A DNA stretch of 50,857 nt from Candidatus Zixiibacteriota bacterium (GTDB taxonomy: Bacteria > Zixibacteria > MSB-5A5 > GN15 > JAAZOE01). Within the stretch, counting starts at the first letter, position 1, and the number at the start of each line of letters is the position of its first letter. The notes under the pieces are model-generated. The model was not told the DNA's origin and searched no databases. It saw only the letters and a list, made by a program, of their open reading frames with translations. This document shows positions 25,266 to 32,930 of this stretch, in pieces. The stretch is taken from NCBI GenBank assembly GCA_030668485.1, contig DAOUTW010000029.1, positions 1 through 50,857 of the forward strand. The letters run 5' to 3'. The position numbers and the translations under genes were made by a program.

Positions 25266-26444
25266 ATGGTAAAAAAGCTGGTTTTGGAGAAAGCGGACAG
25301 ACTCTATCATTTGCCCCCGGTGCTGGATGATTTTCTGCCTAGGAGAAAAGGGAGCAAAAAAATGCTCGGGCGTGAAATTCTCGATCTGGCCCGTTTCGGA
25401 TGGCCGTCTATCCCGGACGGCGAGGTATCCGAGGAGATTATCCGCAAAGCTACCGAAGCTGAAATCGGCGAACTATGTGAGAAAACCGCCGCCTGGTATC
25501 GGAATCGCTATGGCGGCAAAATCAATCCGGCCAAGGAGATATTTATCGGCGGCAGTATCCGCCAGATTCTGAACCTGCTTTCCATGGCGTATTTCAATCC
25601 CGGTGAAATGATCTTAACCCCGGACCCGGGGGTATGGCATTATCGCGCTGCAGCCGTACTGGCCTCGGCCGAGACTATCCCCTATCATCTGAGCGAACGG
25701 AATAATTTCAAACCGGCCTTAAGCGCCATTTCCAGCAGTGTCGCTCGCACGGCGCGAGGCATGATTCTCAACACGCCGCATAACCCATCCGGAGCTGTCC
25801 TGAACAAGGATGATTTGGAAGAGATCCTCCATGTAGCCGGGCGAGAGAATACGCTTTTGATATTGGATCAGGCTTTTGATGCTTTTATAGATGGTGACCA
25901 TCCGGCTTCTCTCTTTGCTCTGCCGGGCGGCAGAAAAACTTCGATTGAACTTTATTCCTACGCGTATAATTTTGGGCGTCCACAACCGGCCTGCGCTTTT
26001 GCCGTGGCTCAACCTGCGATAATCATCGCCCTGAAACGCTTATCCCGCATTTTCGGTTATGACCTCGGCGGCTATCAGGTCAAAACAGCCGGTGAGGCCT
26101 GCGAAGGCTCCCGGTCCGAGATAGAAAAGTTGAAAAGCAAATACGCCCAAAATCGCATGCTGGTCGATCAGCTATGCGCCAAGTTACGCCTGGTGCCGAC
26201 GGAAAATCGTGTCGGGCCGTTCTACTGGGCAAAATTACCGGGGCGGAAACAGTCACGCCGTTTCTGCCGGCTGATGTATCTCAAGGGCGGCATACTGGCG
26301 GTACCCGGTTTAGCCTTCGGGGAAAACGGCGAGGGGTATATCCGATTCTCACTCACCGGCAAACCGGAAGTGTACAAGCAGGCGATTGAAGAAACCCGTA
26401 AGCTGTTCCAACCGCCCACATCAAGGAAGAGATCAGATGGATAG
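25266..26444 (+). CDS. Aminotransferase-fold protein lacking the PLP lysine (probable pseudoenzyme)
   Basis: The protein has 392 residues of fold-type I class I/II aminotransferase. Recognisable parts are IGGSIRQILNLLSMAYFNPG, PDPGVWHYRAA, LNTPHNPSGAV (168-178), LILDQAFDAF (198-207) and the C-terminal carboxylate-binding YIRFSL. The segment that should read S-x-S-K-x-Y-N-M-x-G-W-R-x-G is ELYSYAYNFGRPQPACAFAV. The Schiff-base Lys is Tyr232, the R-x-G is lost, and the Tyr equivalent to aspartate-aminotransferase Tyr225 is Phe204, while Asp201 (equivalent to Asp222) is kept. It is the first gene of a translationally coupled operon and overlaps folB by 8 bp. It probably no longer transaminates; it could be a structural or regulatory subunit, or use another chemistry. 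Confidence 0.88.
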   Translation: MVKKLVLEKADRLYHLPPVLDDFLPRRKGSKKMLGREILDLARFGWPSIPDGEVSEEIIRKATEAEIGELCEKTAAWYRNRYGGKINPAKEIFIGGSIRQILNLLSMAYFNPGEMILTPDPGVWHYRAAAVLASAETIPYHLSERNNFKPALSAISSSVARTARGMILNTPHNPSGAVLNKDDLEEILHVAGRENTLLILDQAFDAFIDGDHPASLFALPGGRKTSIELYSYAYNFGRPQPACAFAVAQPAIIIALKRLSRIFGYDLGGYQVKTAGEACEGSRSEIEKLKSKYAQNRMLVDQLCAKLRLVPTENRVGPFYWAKLPGRKQSRRFCRLMYLKGGILAVPGLAFGENGEGYIRFSLTGKPEVYKQAIEETRKLFQPPTSRKRSDG

Positions 26445-26835
26445 AATTCGGCTTGTCAATATGACCTTTTATGGTTATCATGGTGTCTCGGCGGCCGAGA
26501 AAGAAACCGGCCGCCGTTTTGAGGTTGATTGCGAACTGACCACCGATCTGGCCGAACCGGGAAAAACCGACCGTCTGACTGACACCATCGACTATGCCGC
26601 AATCTATGATCTCATCGCCGATATTGTACAGAATCGGTCGTTTTCTCTGCTGGAGGGCCTGGCGGTTAACCTGGCTACGGAGATTCTGGACGCCTTTGCC
26701 GTAATCGAGGTTACCATCAGGGTGCGCAAACTGGTTCCGCCGATAAACGGGAATATCGACTTTATAGAAGTAGAAGTCACACGACGCCAGACCGCGCCGG
26801 AAAAACTTTTGGTCTCGGAGGATACTGATGGGTGA
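26437..26835 (+). CDS. folB: Dihydroneopterin aldolase
   Basis: The protein has 132 residues from ATG 26437, with AAGGAAGAG just upstream; an in-frame ATG at 26386 lies inside the previous gene and adds unrelated residues. It is a FolB fold with MTFYGYHGVSAAEKETGRRFEVD, the pterin-anchoring DTIDYAAIYDLI, FSLLEGLAVNLA (the catalytic-region Glu) and VRKLVPPINGNIDFIEVEV, where Lys is the expected catalytic lysine. It converts 7,8-dihydroneopterin to 6-hydroxymethyl-dihydropterin and glycolaldehyde. The C-terminus runs slightly longer than usual. It overlaps its neighbours on both sides. Confidence 0.95.
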   Translation: MDRIRLVNMTFYGYHGVSAAEKETGRRFEVDCELTTDLAEPGKTDRLTDTIDYAAIYDLIADIVQNRSFSLLEGLAVNLATEILDAFAVIEVTIRVRKLVPPINGNIDFIEVEVTRRQTAPEKLLVSEDTDG

Positions 26836-27331
26836 AGTCGTTTATCTCTCGCTCGGCTCGAACCTGGGAAACCGTGAATCTTATCTTACTCGCGCCACCG
26901 AACGTCTGTCGCAGATGGTCGGTTTGAAGCTGCTGGCTGAATCATCCCTGTATCACTCCCGACCACTCGATTGCCCCGAGGATTGCCCCGATTTTTTGAA
27001 TAAGATTCTCAAACTCGATTGTTCCCTCAAGCCGGTACAGCTTTTGGATAATACCGAACGACTGGAAATAGAATTCGGGCGTACTGAAAAAAACGCGCGA
27101 GCCAACCGCGTCATCGATATCGATATCGTCCTTTTCGGAGATCGTATTTTCAAGAATGAACGTCTCGAAATCCCTCATCCGAGGATGGCCGAACGAGCCT
27201 TTGTGCTGATTCCGATGTATGAAATAGATCCTGAAATCGTCGATCCGAGAACGAAAAAGAAATTTTCCGATATGTTCGCCGCCGTCGGCGATCAGGGTGT
27301 GAAAATCGTTAAGGAAACCAACGTTGAGTAA
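26828..27331 (+). CDS. folK: HPPK, 2-amino-4-hydroxy-6-hydroxymethyldihydropteridine diphosphokinase
   Basis: The protein has 167 residues with GGAGG 6 bases upstream. It has the full HPPK pattern: YLSLGSNLGNRESYL, a loop with YHSRPLDCPEDCPDFLN, ARANRVIDIDIVLFGD (magnesium-binding Asp pair) and IPHPRMAERAFVLIPMYEI. It passes pyrophosphate from ATP to the FolB product. It overlaps folB by 8 bp and the kinase gene by 8 bp. folP is not next to it, so folate synthesis is split across the genome. Confidence 0.96.
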   Translation: MGEVVYLSLGSNLGNRESYLTRATERLSQMVGLKLLAESSLYHSRPLDCPEDCPDFLNKILKLDCSLKPVQLLDNTERLEIEFGRTEKNARANRVIDIDIVLFGDRIFKNERLEIPHPRMAERAFVLIPMYEIDPEIVDPRTKKKFSDMFAAVGDQGVKIVKETNVE

Positions 27332-27986
27332 CGAACTGCCCCAGTATATAGCGATTGAGGGTGTTATCGGGGTCGGTAAAACCAGCCTGGCAAGACTTCT
27401 GGCCAATCGTCTGGAGGCAGGTTTACTTTTGGAGGAAACATCCAACAACCCCTTCCTGACCGATTTCTACAAAAATCAAAAGCGATTCGCCTTTTCGACT
27501 CAGATGTTTTTCCTGATGTCCCGTTATCAGCATCAGCAACGGCTTCTGGAGCGGGACCTTTTCATCAACCGGATCATCACCGATTATCTTTTCGAGAAGG
27601 ACGCCCTGTTCGCTTCGGTGACATTATCCGACCGTGAACTGGAATTGTACAATAAGTTGTCCGCGGTTCTCAAGCATGATATCCCCAAGCCGGATATGGT
27701 CATCTACCTGCAAGCCTCGACGCCGATCATAATGAAGCGAATCCGGATGCGCAGCAAGGCAATCGAAAAACCGATCGACACCGATTACATCGATGCCCTC
27801 AACGATGCGTACAATTCCTTCTTTTTCAATTACAGTGAGGCGCCGCTTCTGGTCGTCAAAACCGATGAAATAGATTTTGTAAATAATCAGAAACATCTCG
27901 ATGATTTGGTGGAACAGATAAAAAGGCCGCAGCCGCATACCATGTATTATTCGCCGGCCGGCGATCTCGACAACCGCGTTTTATAG
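27324..27986 (+). CDS. Deoxynucleoside kinase (dGK/dAK family)
   Basis: The protein has 220 residues from TTG 27324. The P-loop is GVIGVGKTS at residues 13-21. The catalytic-region Glu is in LLEETSNNPFL, ITDYLFEKDALFA corresponds to the E/DRS-type region, and the lid arginines are in IIMKRIRMRSKAIEKPID. This fits the bacterial deoxyadenosine/deoxyguanosine kinase group that salvages purine deoxynucleosides. Placement directly after folK is common in Bacteroidetes-type genomes. Confidence 0.9.
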   Translation: MSNELPQYIAIEGVIGVGKTSLARLLANRLEAGLLLEETSNNPFLTDFYKNQKRFAFSTQMFFLMSRYQHQQRLLERDLFINRIITDYLFEKDALFASVTLSDRELELYNKLSAVLKHDIPKPDMVIYLQASTPIIMKRIRMRSKAIEKPIDTDYIDALNDAYNSFFFNYSEAPLLVVKTDEIDFVNNQKHLDDLVEQIKRPQPHTMYYSPAGDLDNRVL

Positions 27987-27995
27987 GGTGCCGAT

Positions 27996-28817
27996 ATGTC
28001 GACAACTCCGAAAATGAAAAAGATAACGACCCGCACTTTTCTGAAGAAGAAACAGAAGGGCGATAGAATCGTGGTGTTGACCGCGTACGATTATTATACC
28101 GCCCAGATTCTGGAAAAGAGCGGAGTCGACGCACTATTAGTAGGCGATTCTCTCAACATGGTTGTCTACGGTCATAATAATACGCTTTCGGCTGAGATGG
28201 ACAAAATGTTGTTTCATACTCGGGCCGTGGCCGACGCCGCCGCGCGGTCACTGGTGATAGCCGATATGCCTTTTATGTCGTATCAGTCTTCCACGGAAAC
28301 GGCGATTGTCAATGCCGGAAAGTTTTTAAAAGAATCCGGGGCCGAGGCGGTAAAACTTGAAGGTGGTATCGAGATGGCCCCGACTATCAAGCGCCTGATC
28401 GAACTCGGCATTCCGGTTATGGGGCACATCGGCCTGACACCACAGTCGGTGCATCGTTTCGGCGGCGCGCGAGTGCAGGGCCGTACCGAGGTGGGACGTA
28501 ATTATGTTATCGAATCGGCTCATGCCCTGGATGAGGCGGGATGCTTTTCATGTGTGCTGGAATTGATGACTGCGCCATTGGCCGAAAAAATAACCAAAGC
28601 GGTCAAGATGGCCACGATCGGAATCGGGGCCGGCACTCATTGCGACGGGCAAGTCTTGGTTATCAACGATATCATCGGTATGTATGATCAGATAACCCCG
28701 CGCTTTGTTCGAAGATATGCTAACGTCGCCGCTGAGATCGAGAAGGCGGCAAAACAGTTTTCAGAAGATGTCCGATCCGGAAGTTATCCCTCGGACGAGG
28801 AATCATTTTTGGAATAA
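27996..28817 (+). CDS. panB: 3-methyl-2-oxobutanoate hydroxymethyltransferase
   Basis: The protein has 273 residues, a normal PanB length. The motifs are LTAYDYYTAQILEKSGVDAL, LLVGDSLNMVVYGH (metal-binding Asp), EAVKLEGG, GHIGLTPQS, the catalytic Glu region LELMTAPLA, and TIGIGAGTHCDGQVLVINDI. It transfers a hydroxymethyl group from methylene-tetrahydrofolate to ketoisovalerate to give ketopantoate. It therefore depends on the folate whose genes sit just upstream. Its stop overlaps the panC start (TAATG). Confidence 0.97.
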   Translation: MSTTPKMKKITTRTFLKKKQKGDRIVVLTAYDYYTAQILEKSGVDALLVGDSLNMVVYGHNNTLSAEMDKMLFHTRAVADAAARSLVIADMPFMSYQSSTETAIVNAGKFLKESGAEAVKLEGGIEMAPTIKRLIELGIPVMGHIGLTPQSVHRFGGARVQGRTEVGRNYVIESAHALDEAGCFSCVLELMTAPLAEKITKAVKMATIGIGAGTHCDGQVLVINDIIGMYDQITPRFVRRYANVAAEIEKAAKQFSEDVRSGSYPSDEESFLE

Positions 28818-29668
28818 TGAAATTTACCGTAAACAAAACCATTTCCGCCCAGCAGAAACTGTCGCGCAAACTGGTCGCCTCCAAAAAGACGATCGCGATT
28901 GTGCCGACTATGGGTTCTCTGCATGACGGACACCGGTCGTTGATCAAACGCGCCCTGAAACTGGCCGACGTGGTCGTCACGACGATCTTTGTGAATCCGA
29001 CCCAGTTCGGGCCGGGTGAGGATTTCAAGCGTTACCCCCGCAGCGCCAAAAGCGATCTGGAACTGATTCAAAAAGCCGGCAGTAAGGTTGTTTTCATTCC
29101 CAAAGTTCAGGATATGTACACCGATGATTACCGGACTTATGTCTCGGTTCACAAACTGACCGATGATCTCGAAGGCGCATCACGCCCGAATCATCTCCGA
29201 GGGGTGACAACTGTCGTCACTAAATTATTTAATATCGTCCGGCCCGATTTCGCTGTTTTCGGAATGAAGGATTATCAGCAGGCGATGGTGCTCAAAAGAA
29301 TGGTGGCCGATCTAAACTGGCCGATCAAGATGGTGATCTGCCCCACCGTGCGGGAAAAAGATGGTCTGGCGCTGTCCACACGCAACGGTTACCTCTCCCC
29401 TATGCATCGGGAACAGGCGACCGCTTTGTATCAGGCGTTGCGGATTGCTCGAAAGTTGTGCATGGAGGGCGAAGAACGGATATCGGTTATCCTCCGCGAC
29501 ATGCGGCGCGAACTTCATGATCTGGCTCCGGCCGGAAAGGTCGATTATATCGCTTTCACCGATATGGAGACCCTCCGTCCCGTCACCCGGATCGAAAAGG
29601 ACACGGTAGTTTCCCTGGCCGTTCGGCTCGGCTCGATCCGCCTGATCGACAACATGAAGATTGGGTGA
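28817..29668 (+). CDS. panC: Pantothenate synthetase
   Basis: The protein has 283 residues. The nucleotidyltransferase-type motifs are PTMGSLHDGHRSLIKRA (HxGH), VVTTIFVNPTQFGPGEDF, the pantoate/beta-alanine region RPNHLRGVTTVVTKLFNIV, FGMKDYQQ and STRNGYLSP (KMSKS-like). It joins pantoate and beta-alanine using ATP. It is the last gene of the operon; a ~300-bp gap with no gene follows, and I see no classical terminator. No panD was seen in the window. Confidence 0.97.
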   Translation: MKFTVNKTISAQQKLSRKLVASKKTIAIVPTMGSLHDGHRSLIKRALKLADVVVTTIFVNPTQFGPGEDFKRYPRSAKSDLELIQKAGSKVVFIPKVQDMYTDDYRTYVSVHKLTDDLEGASRPNHLRGVTTVVTKLFNIVRPDFAVFGMKDYQQAMVLKRMVADLNWPIKMVICPTVREKDGLALSTRNGYLSPMHREQATALYQALRIARKLCMEGEERISVILRDMRRELHDLAPAGKVDYIAFTDMETLRPVTRIEKDTVVSLAVRLGSIRLIDNMKIG

Positions 29669-29964
29669 ACTGACCGGTCAATTGTCTCTAAACAAACCTG
29701 CGCCATTGCAATATCGGCATTCAACACCGGGCAAGCCAAAATCTATGATCCATCACTTCACGCGATGATCACTGTGCTCTAAGGTTCGGACTTGCCGATT
29801 ATATTCTATAGCAAACTTGCTTGTTTCTTAATTCCCATGCCCGGCTATGCTGCAAAGCGGATCAAGATAATAAACAATTCGTGCGCCGATGAAGTTGATA
29901 CCTTGCCTTTACTAATTCAATTTAGTCATATTGAATTATTTTGTCAAGTAAATAATTTTAAATT

Positions 29965-32520
29965 TTATTTTATTATCACCAGTTTTCCGATCTGGTCGCC
30001 CATCTCCGAGCGGACATGCCAGATATATATCCCGGTCACAATCGCCTGGGTGTTGCGGCTGACCATATTCCACTCTTCATGCTGCGCATCGGGATCACCT
30101 TCGGGACAATAATGCTTGATCTCACGCACCAAATCACCGGCCACGGTGTAAATGCGGATCGTGCAGATTTTTGGCAGGTTGGCGAAATGGATACGACGCG
30201 ACCATGCCGCCGCTTTGGTCCGGTCGCGGTTTTCATAGCCGGCGCGAGCATAACGATCGGTGATGCGATACGGATTGGGGTAAACGGTTACCTCGAGACC
30301 ACGATGCTCCACCGTGTCGACCGCTGGCAGGGCGTAAGCCTTGACCATGTTGGTCAGTGGCGATGTCTCCAACTGGCCAATCCCATACTGAAACGATCCA
30401 TAGTCAAAGGCGGTCACCGCGAACCAGTACGGAATCGATGGCTCCAGATTGTCGATAATATATTCATACTCATAGCAACGACGCCATCCCTCCTCCGTGA
30501 TATCGGTTAAATCATCTGGCGAGGCGTTGGGATACACTTTGTGAATGCCGAGCTGGTTCGACAGATCCGATTGATTCCAGTCCTGCCGCGTAAAATAATA
30601 TATCTCGCCGGTTTTATAATCGTGGAAATAGTGAAATTGATCGTAGTACTCATCAGCATCGAAATCATTGCCATGAACCTGCTTCAAGCTGTCATGCCTG
30701 GCCGAATTTGAGATTTTTCGCCACAACCGCAGATCGGTGTCGAAATGATACACGATATAATCATCGATATCATACGAGGCGAGCAGGACAAAGTCGGACA
30801 GCCGATCACCCTGACCGTAGTAGACCCGGTAGCCCTCAAAATCGACCACCCCCGAAAAGAAATCGGGCGTGGTCTCCGATTCCTGACCGTTCCATCGTAG
30901 GGTGATTTTGCCATAATCGGGATAGACGCGAACTTCCGGCGGCGGTGGCGGCATCATTGCTTTGAAATCGGGAATACTGTCGCCGGTGTAGTACTGCCTG
31001 ATCGAATCGACGACAAAGCTGTCGGATGGATCGTAATCGGTAGTGTCTCGCCAGGTGTATATCCAGCAGAATTCGCCGCTGTAGCCATCGTCATCAGTGT
31101 CGATACCGGGGTTGTCGTAGACCGCGCGGGCCCATTGTGAATTCCTCGCCAGGTCGGAGAAATCGAGCTTGTCGTAATATAGCTGGGGATGATAGGGGTC
31201 AAAGTAGTTTCTATAATCCCAGGGATTGACATGGAAATTCTCGCCGGCAATAAAGGCGAAGGTGAAGGGAATACTGTCGCCGGGATCAAGCGAATAGGGG
31301 CCTATCGACAATAAATAGGTTGTATTGAATCCGCCAGCCAATTCGGCGGCAAATCGCGGTTCGGGGGGCGGCAGGAATCCCTCATCGGTGTGGCCGATAG
31401 CCGTGAACATCTGGTCGTAGTCGACTTCGGGATGCGACATCATATAATACATATCCTTATCGGTCAGCGGAGTTCCCATGTAGTGATATGCGAATTCACG
31501 GAAAGGGTCATCATCGGTTGGGGCTCGGCGGGGTCCCCAGTTATATTTCGGGTCAATCTGACCGGAAAACCAATTGAAATTACAGCGTTTTCCACGACCC
31601 AGGGGGGATAGAATCTGAACCGCTATTACTGACCGCGGGGAGGTATATTCCCACTCCTGATATATATTGGACTTGCCATCGTTATCGGCGAACCATGCCA
31701 TAATAACCGAATCCACCGGCTGGCAGGATCCGGGGGGCGATTCGAGGGTTGACAGAAAACCGGTATTAATTAATCCGGTCGGGACGGAAACTGAAGTATG
31801 ACGAGGAAGACCACCGACCCAGAGAGCGATGTACATATCTTTGATCGGCATCGAACCGATATTGCTAATTTGGCAGTCGACAATAATGAAATCCTCAGCA
31901 TAAGGGATGCCCCAGGCATAGCTATTCTGATGAACGCTCAGATGCAAGGGAATATGAGGCCTGTTTTCAAATTGATTCTCATGGATAATTGCCGCATCGG
32001 TTAAGGTGTCGGTAAAGGTGCATATAAAATCCTGTTCGGATATGGCATCTTTATGATAATCATCACTGTGCCGAAGTAACGATCGACGAATTATGGCCCC
32101 GGACTCACCTTGATCGGGAGAAAATTCAAGAACAGACGCGAACCCCCGAGCGGAAACAAGAGTATCCCGACCTCTTATACCCCCGATCCATAATTGGCAA
32201 CCGCTCAGGTATTGAAATTCCGAATTTCGAGGGAACTCGGCAGTGGTATACCTGCCGGAATTACTAACCTGCATTCCCAGGTTGTTTACATCGTGTAGCA
32301 TACTCTCAAAGTAAGGGAATCCATCGGCATTTTTTTCATTCCGTTCCGGATCAGATATACTGACCGAATCGAGTGGTTTCCCAAACCCCGGTTTTAATAA
32401 TTCTGCGATACAAATGCCATTGCTGGCGATTAGCATCAGAAAGACGACCAAAAAACAGATTCCTATACATGGAAATGTTTTCGAAAAAAGACCGGATGCC
32501 CGACGCCTGCCTGAAATCAT
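29965..32520 (-). CDS. Large secreted protein with a FlgD/T9SS-like C-terminal sorting domain
   Basis: The protein has 851 residues from ATG 32520; GGAGG lies 9 bases upstream, whereas the longer frame from 32562 has none. A hydrophobic signal segment lies near residues 14-38. The bulk is aromatic- and Asp-rich beta structure without a recognised catalytic site. A fibronectin-III-like part appears (PPPEVRVYPDYGKITLRWNG ... VDFEGYRVYYGQGD). The last ~110 residues start with VYPNPYRITDRYA and end TGIYIWHVRSEMGDQIGKLV, the hallmark of FlgD-Ig/T9SS type-A-like sorting domains of FCB bacteria. It is probably exported to the surface. A similar tail remnant lies about 150 bp upstream of its start. 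Confidence 0.88.
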   Translation of the reverse strand: MISGRRRASGLFSKTFPCIGICFLVVFLMLIASNGICIAELLKPGFGKPLDSVSISDPERNEKNADGFPYFESMLHDVNNLGMQVSNSGRYTTAEFPRNSEFQYLSGCQLWIGGIRGRDTLVSARGFASVLEFSPDQGESGAIIRRSLLRHSDDYHKDAISEQDFICTFTDTLTDAAIIHENQFENRPHIPLHLSVHQNSYAWGIPYAEDFIIVDCQISNIGSMPIKDMYIALWVGGLPRHTSVSVPTGLINTGFLSTLESPPGSCQPVDSVIMAWFADNDGKSNIYQEWEYTSPRSVIAVQILSPLGRGKRCNFNWFSGQIDPKYNWGPRRAPTDDDPFREFAYHYMGTPLTDKDMYYMMSHPEVDYDQMFTAIGHTDEGFLPPPEPRFAAELAGGFNTTYLLSIGPYSLDPGDSIPFTFAFIAGENFHVNPWDYRNYFDPYHPQLYYDKLDFSDLARNSQWARAVYDNPGIDTDDDGYSGEFCWIYTWRDTTDYDPSDSFVVDSIRQYYTGDSIPDFKAMMPPPPPEVRVYPDYGKITLRWNGQESETTPDFFSGVVDFEGYRVYYGQGDRLSDFVLLASYDIDDYIVYHFDTDLRLWRKISNSARHDSLKQVHGNDFDADEYYDQFHYFHDYKTGEIYYFTRQDWNQSDLSNQLGIHKVYPNASPDDLTDITEEGWRRCYEYEYIIDNLEPSIPYWFAVTAFDYGSFQYGIGQLETSPLTNMVKAYALPAVDTVEHRGLEVTVYPNPYRITDRYARAGYENRDRTKAAAWSRRIHFANLPKICTIRIYTVAGDLVREIKHYCPEGDPDAQHEEWNMVSRNTQAIVTGIYIWHVRSEMGDQIGKLVIIK

Positions 32521-32672
32521 CACGCTCAACCTCCATATACAATATAAAAGAAACCGTATCAAATGCGATAATAAATTAATTCTTCTGGCATAATTATCAT
32601 AAGCCGGTGCGCCACGGTTGAGTGTACATTCACAGGGATATTAATTCATGACATTGCTAGTTTGGTATACGC

Positions 32673-32753
32673 TTATTTCATTATCACCAGTTTGCCCATC
32701 TGGTCGCCCATGTCCGAGCGGACATGCCAATGATGTCTGCCGGATGCAGTAAC
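32673..32753 (-). pseudogene. Orphan C-terminal sorting-tail fragment
   Basis: Read leftward, positions 32753-32673 encode VTASGRHHWHVRSDMGDQMG then KLVIMK and a stop. This closely matches the tail of the adjacent large secreted protein (WHVRSEMGDQIGKLVIIK). About 50 bases are nearly identical at DNA level (29971-30022 versus 32679-32730). No gene body precedes it, so it is a remnant of a duplicated or deleted gene. Confidence 0.75.
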
Positions 32754-32800
32754 TCTGAGACAGTCCTGAGGAATGAAGGGTCTGCCTGGCGTTTACGCAA

Positions 32801-32918
32801 GCACTGGTTATGGTCATCCGCGCGACAGCCGAAAAGCGGCCCCGGCTAATCGGCTCGCTTGTCCAGACGATAATTCATGCAGTAGTTATGGTCATCCGCG
32901 CGACAGCCCAAAAGTGGC
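32801..32918. repeat. Two direct 40-bp repeats
   Basis: 32801-32840 and 32879-32918 share the core GTTATGGTCATCCGCGCGAC and its extension AGCC.AAAAG.GGC, with about four differences in 40 bases and a period of 78 bp. They lie in the gene-free stretch 32754-32930, next to the tail remnant. Confidence 0.65.
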
Positions 32919-32930
32919 TTCTGCCACCGG

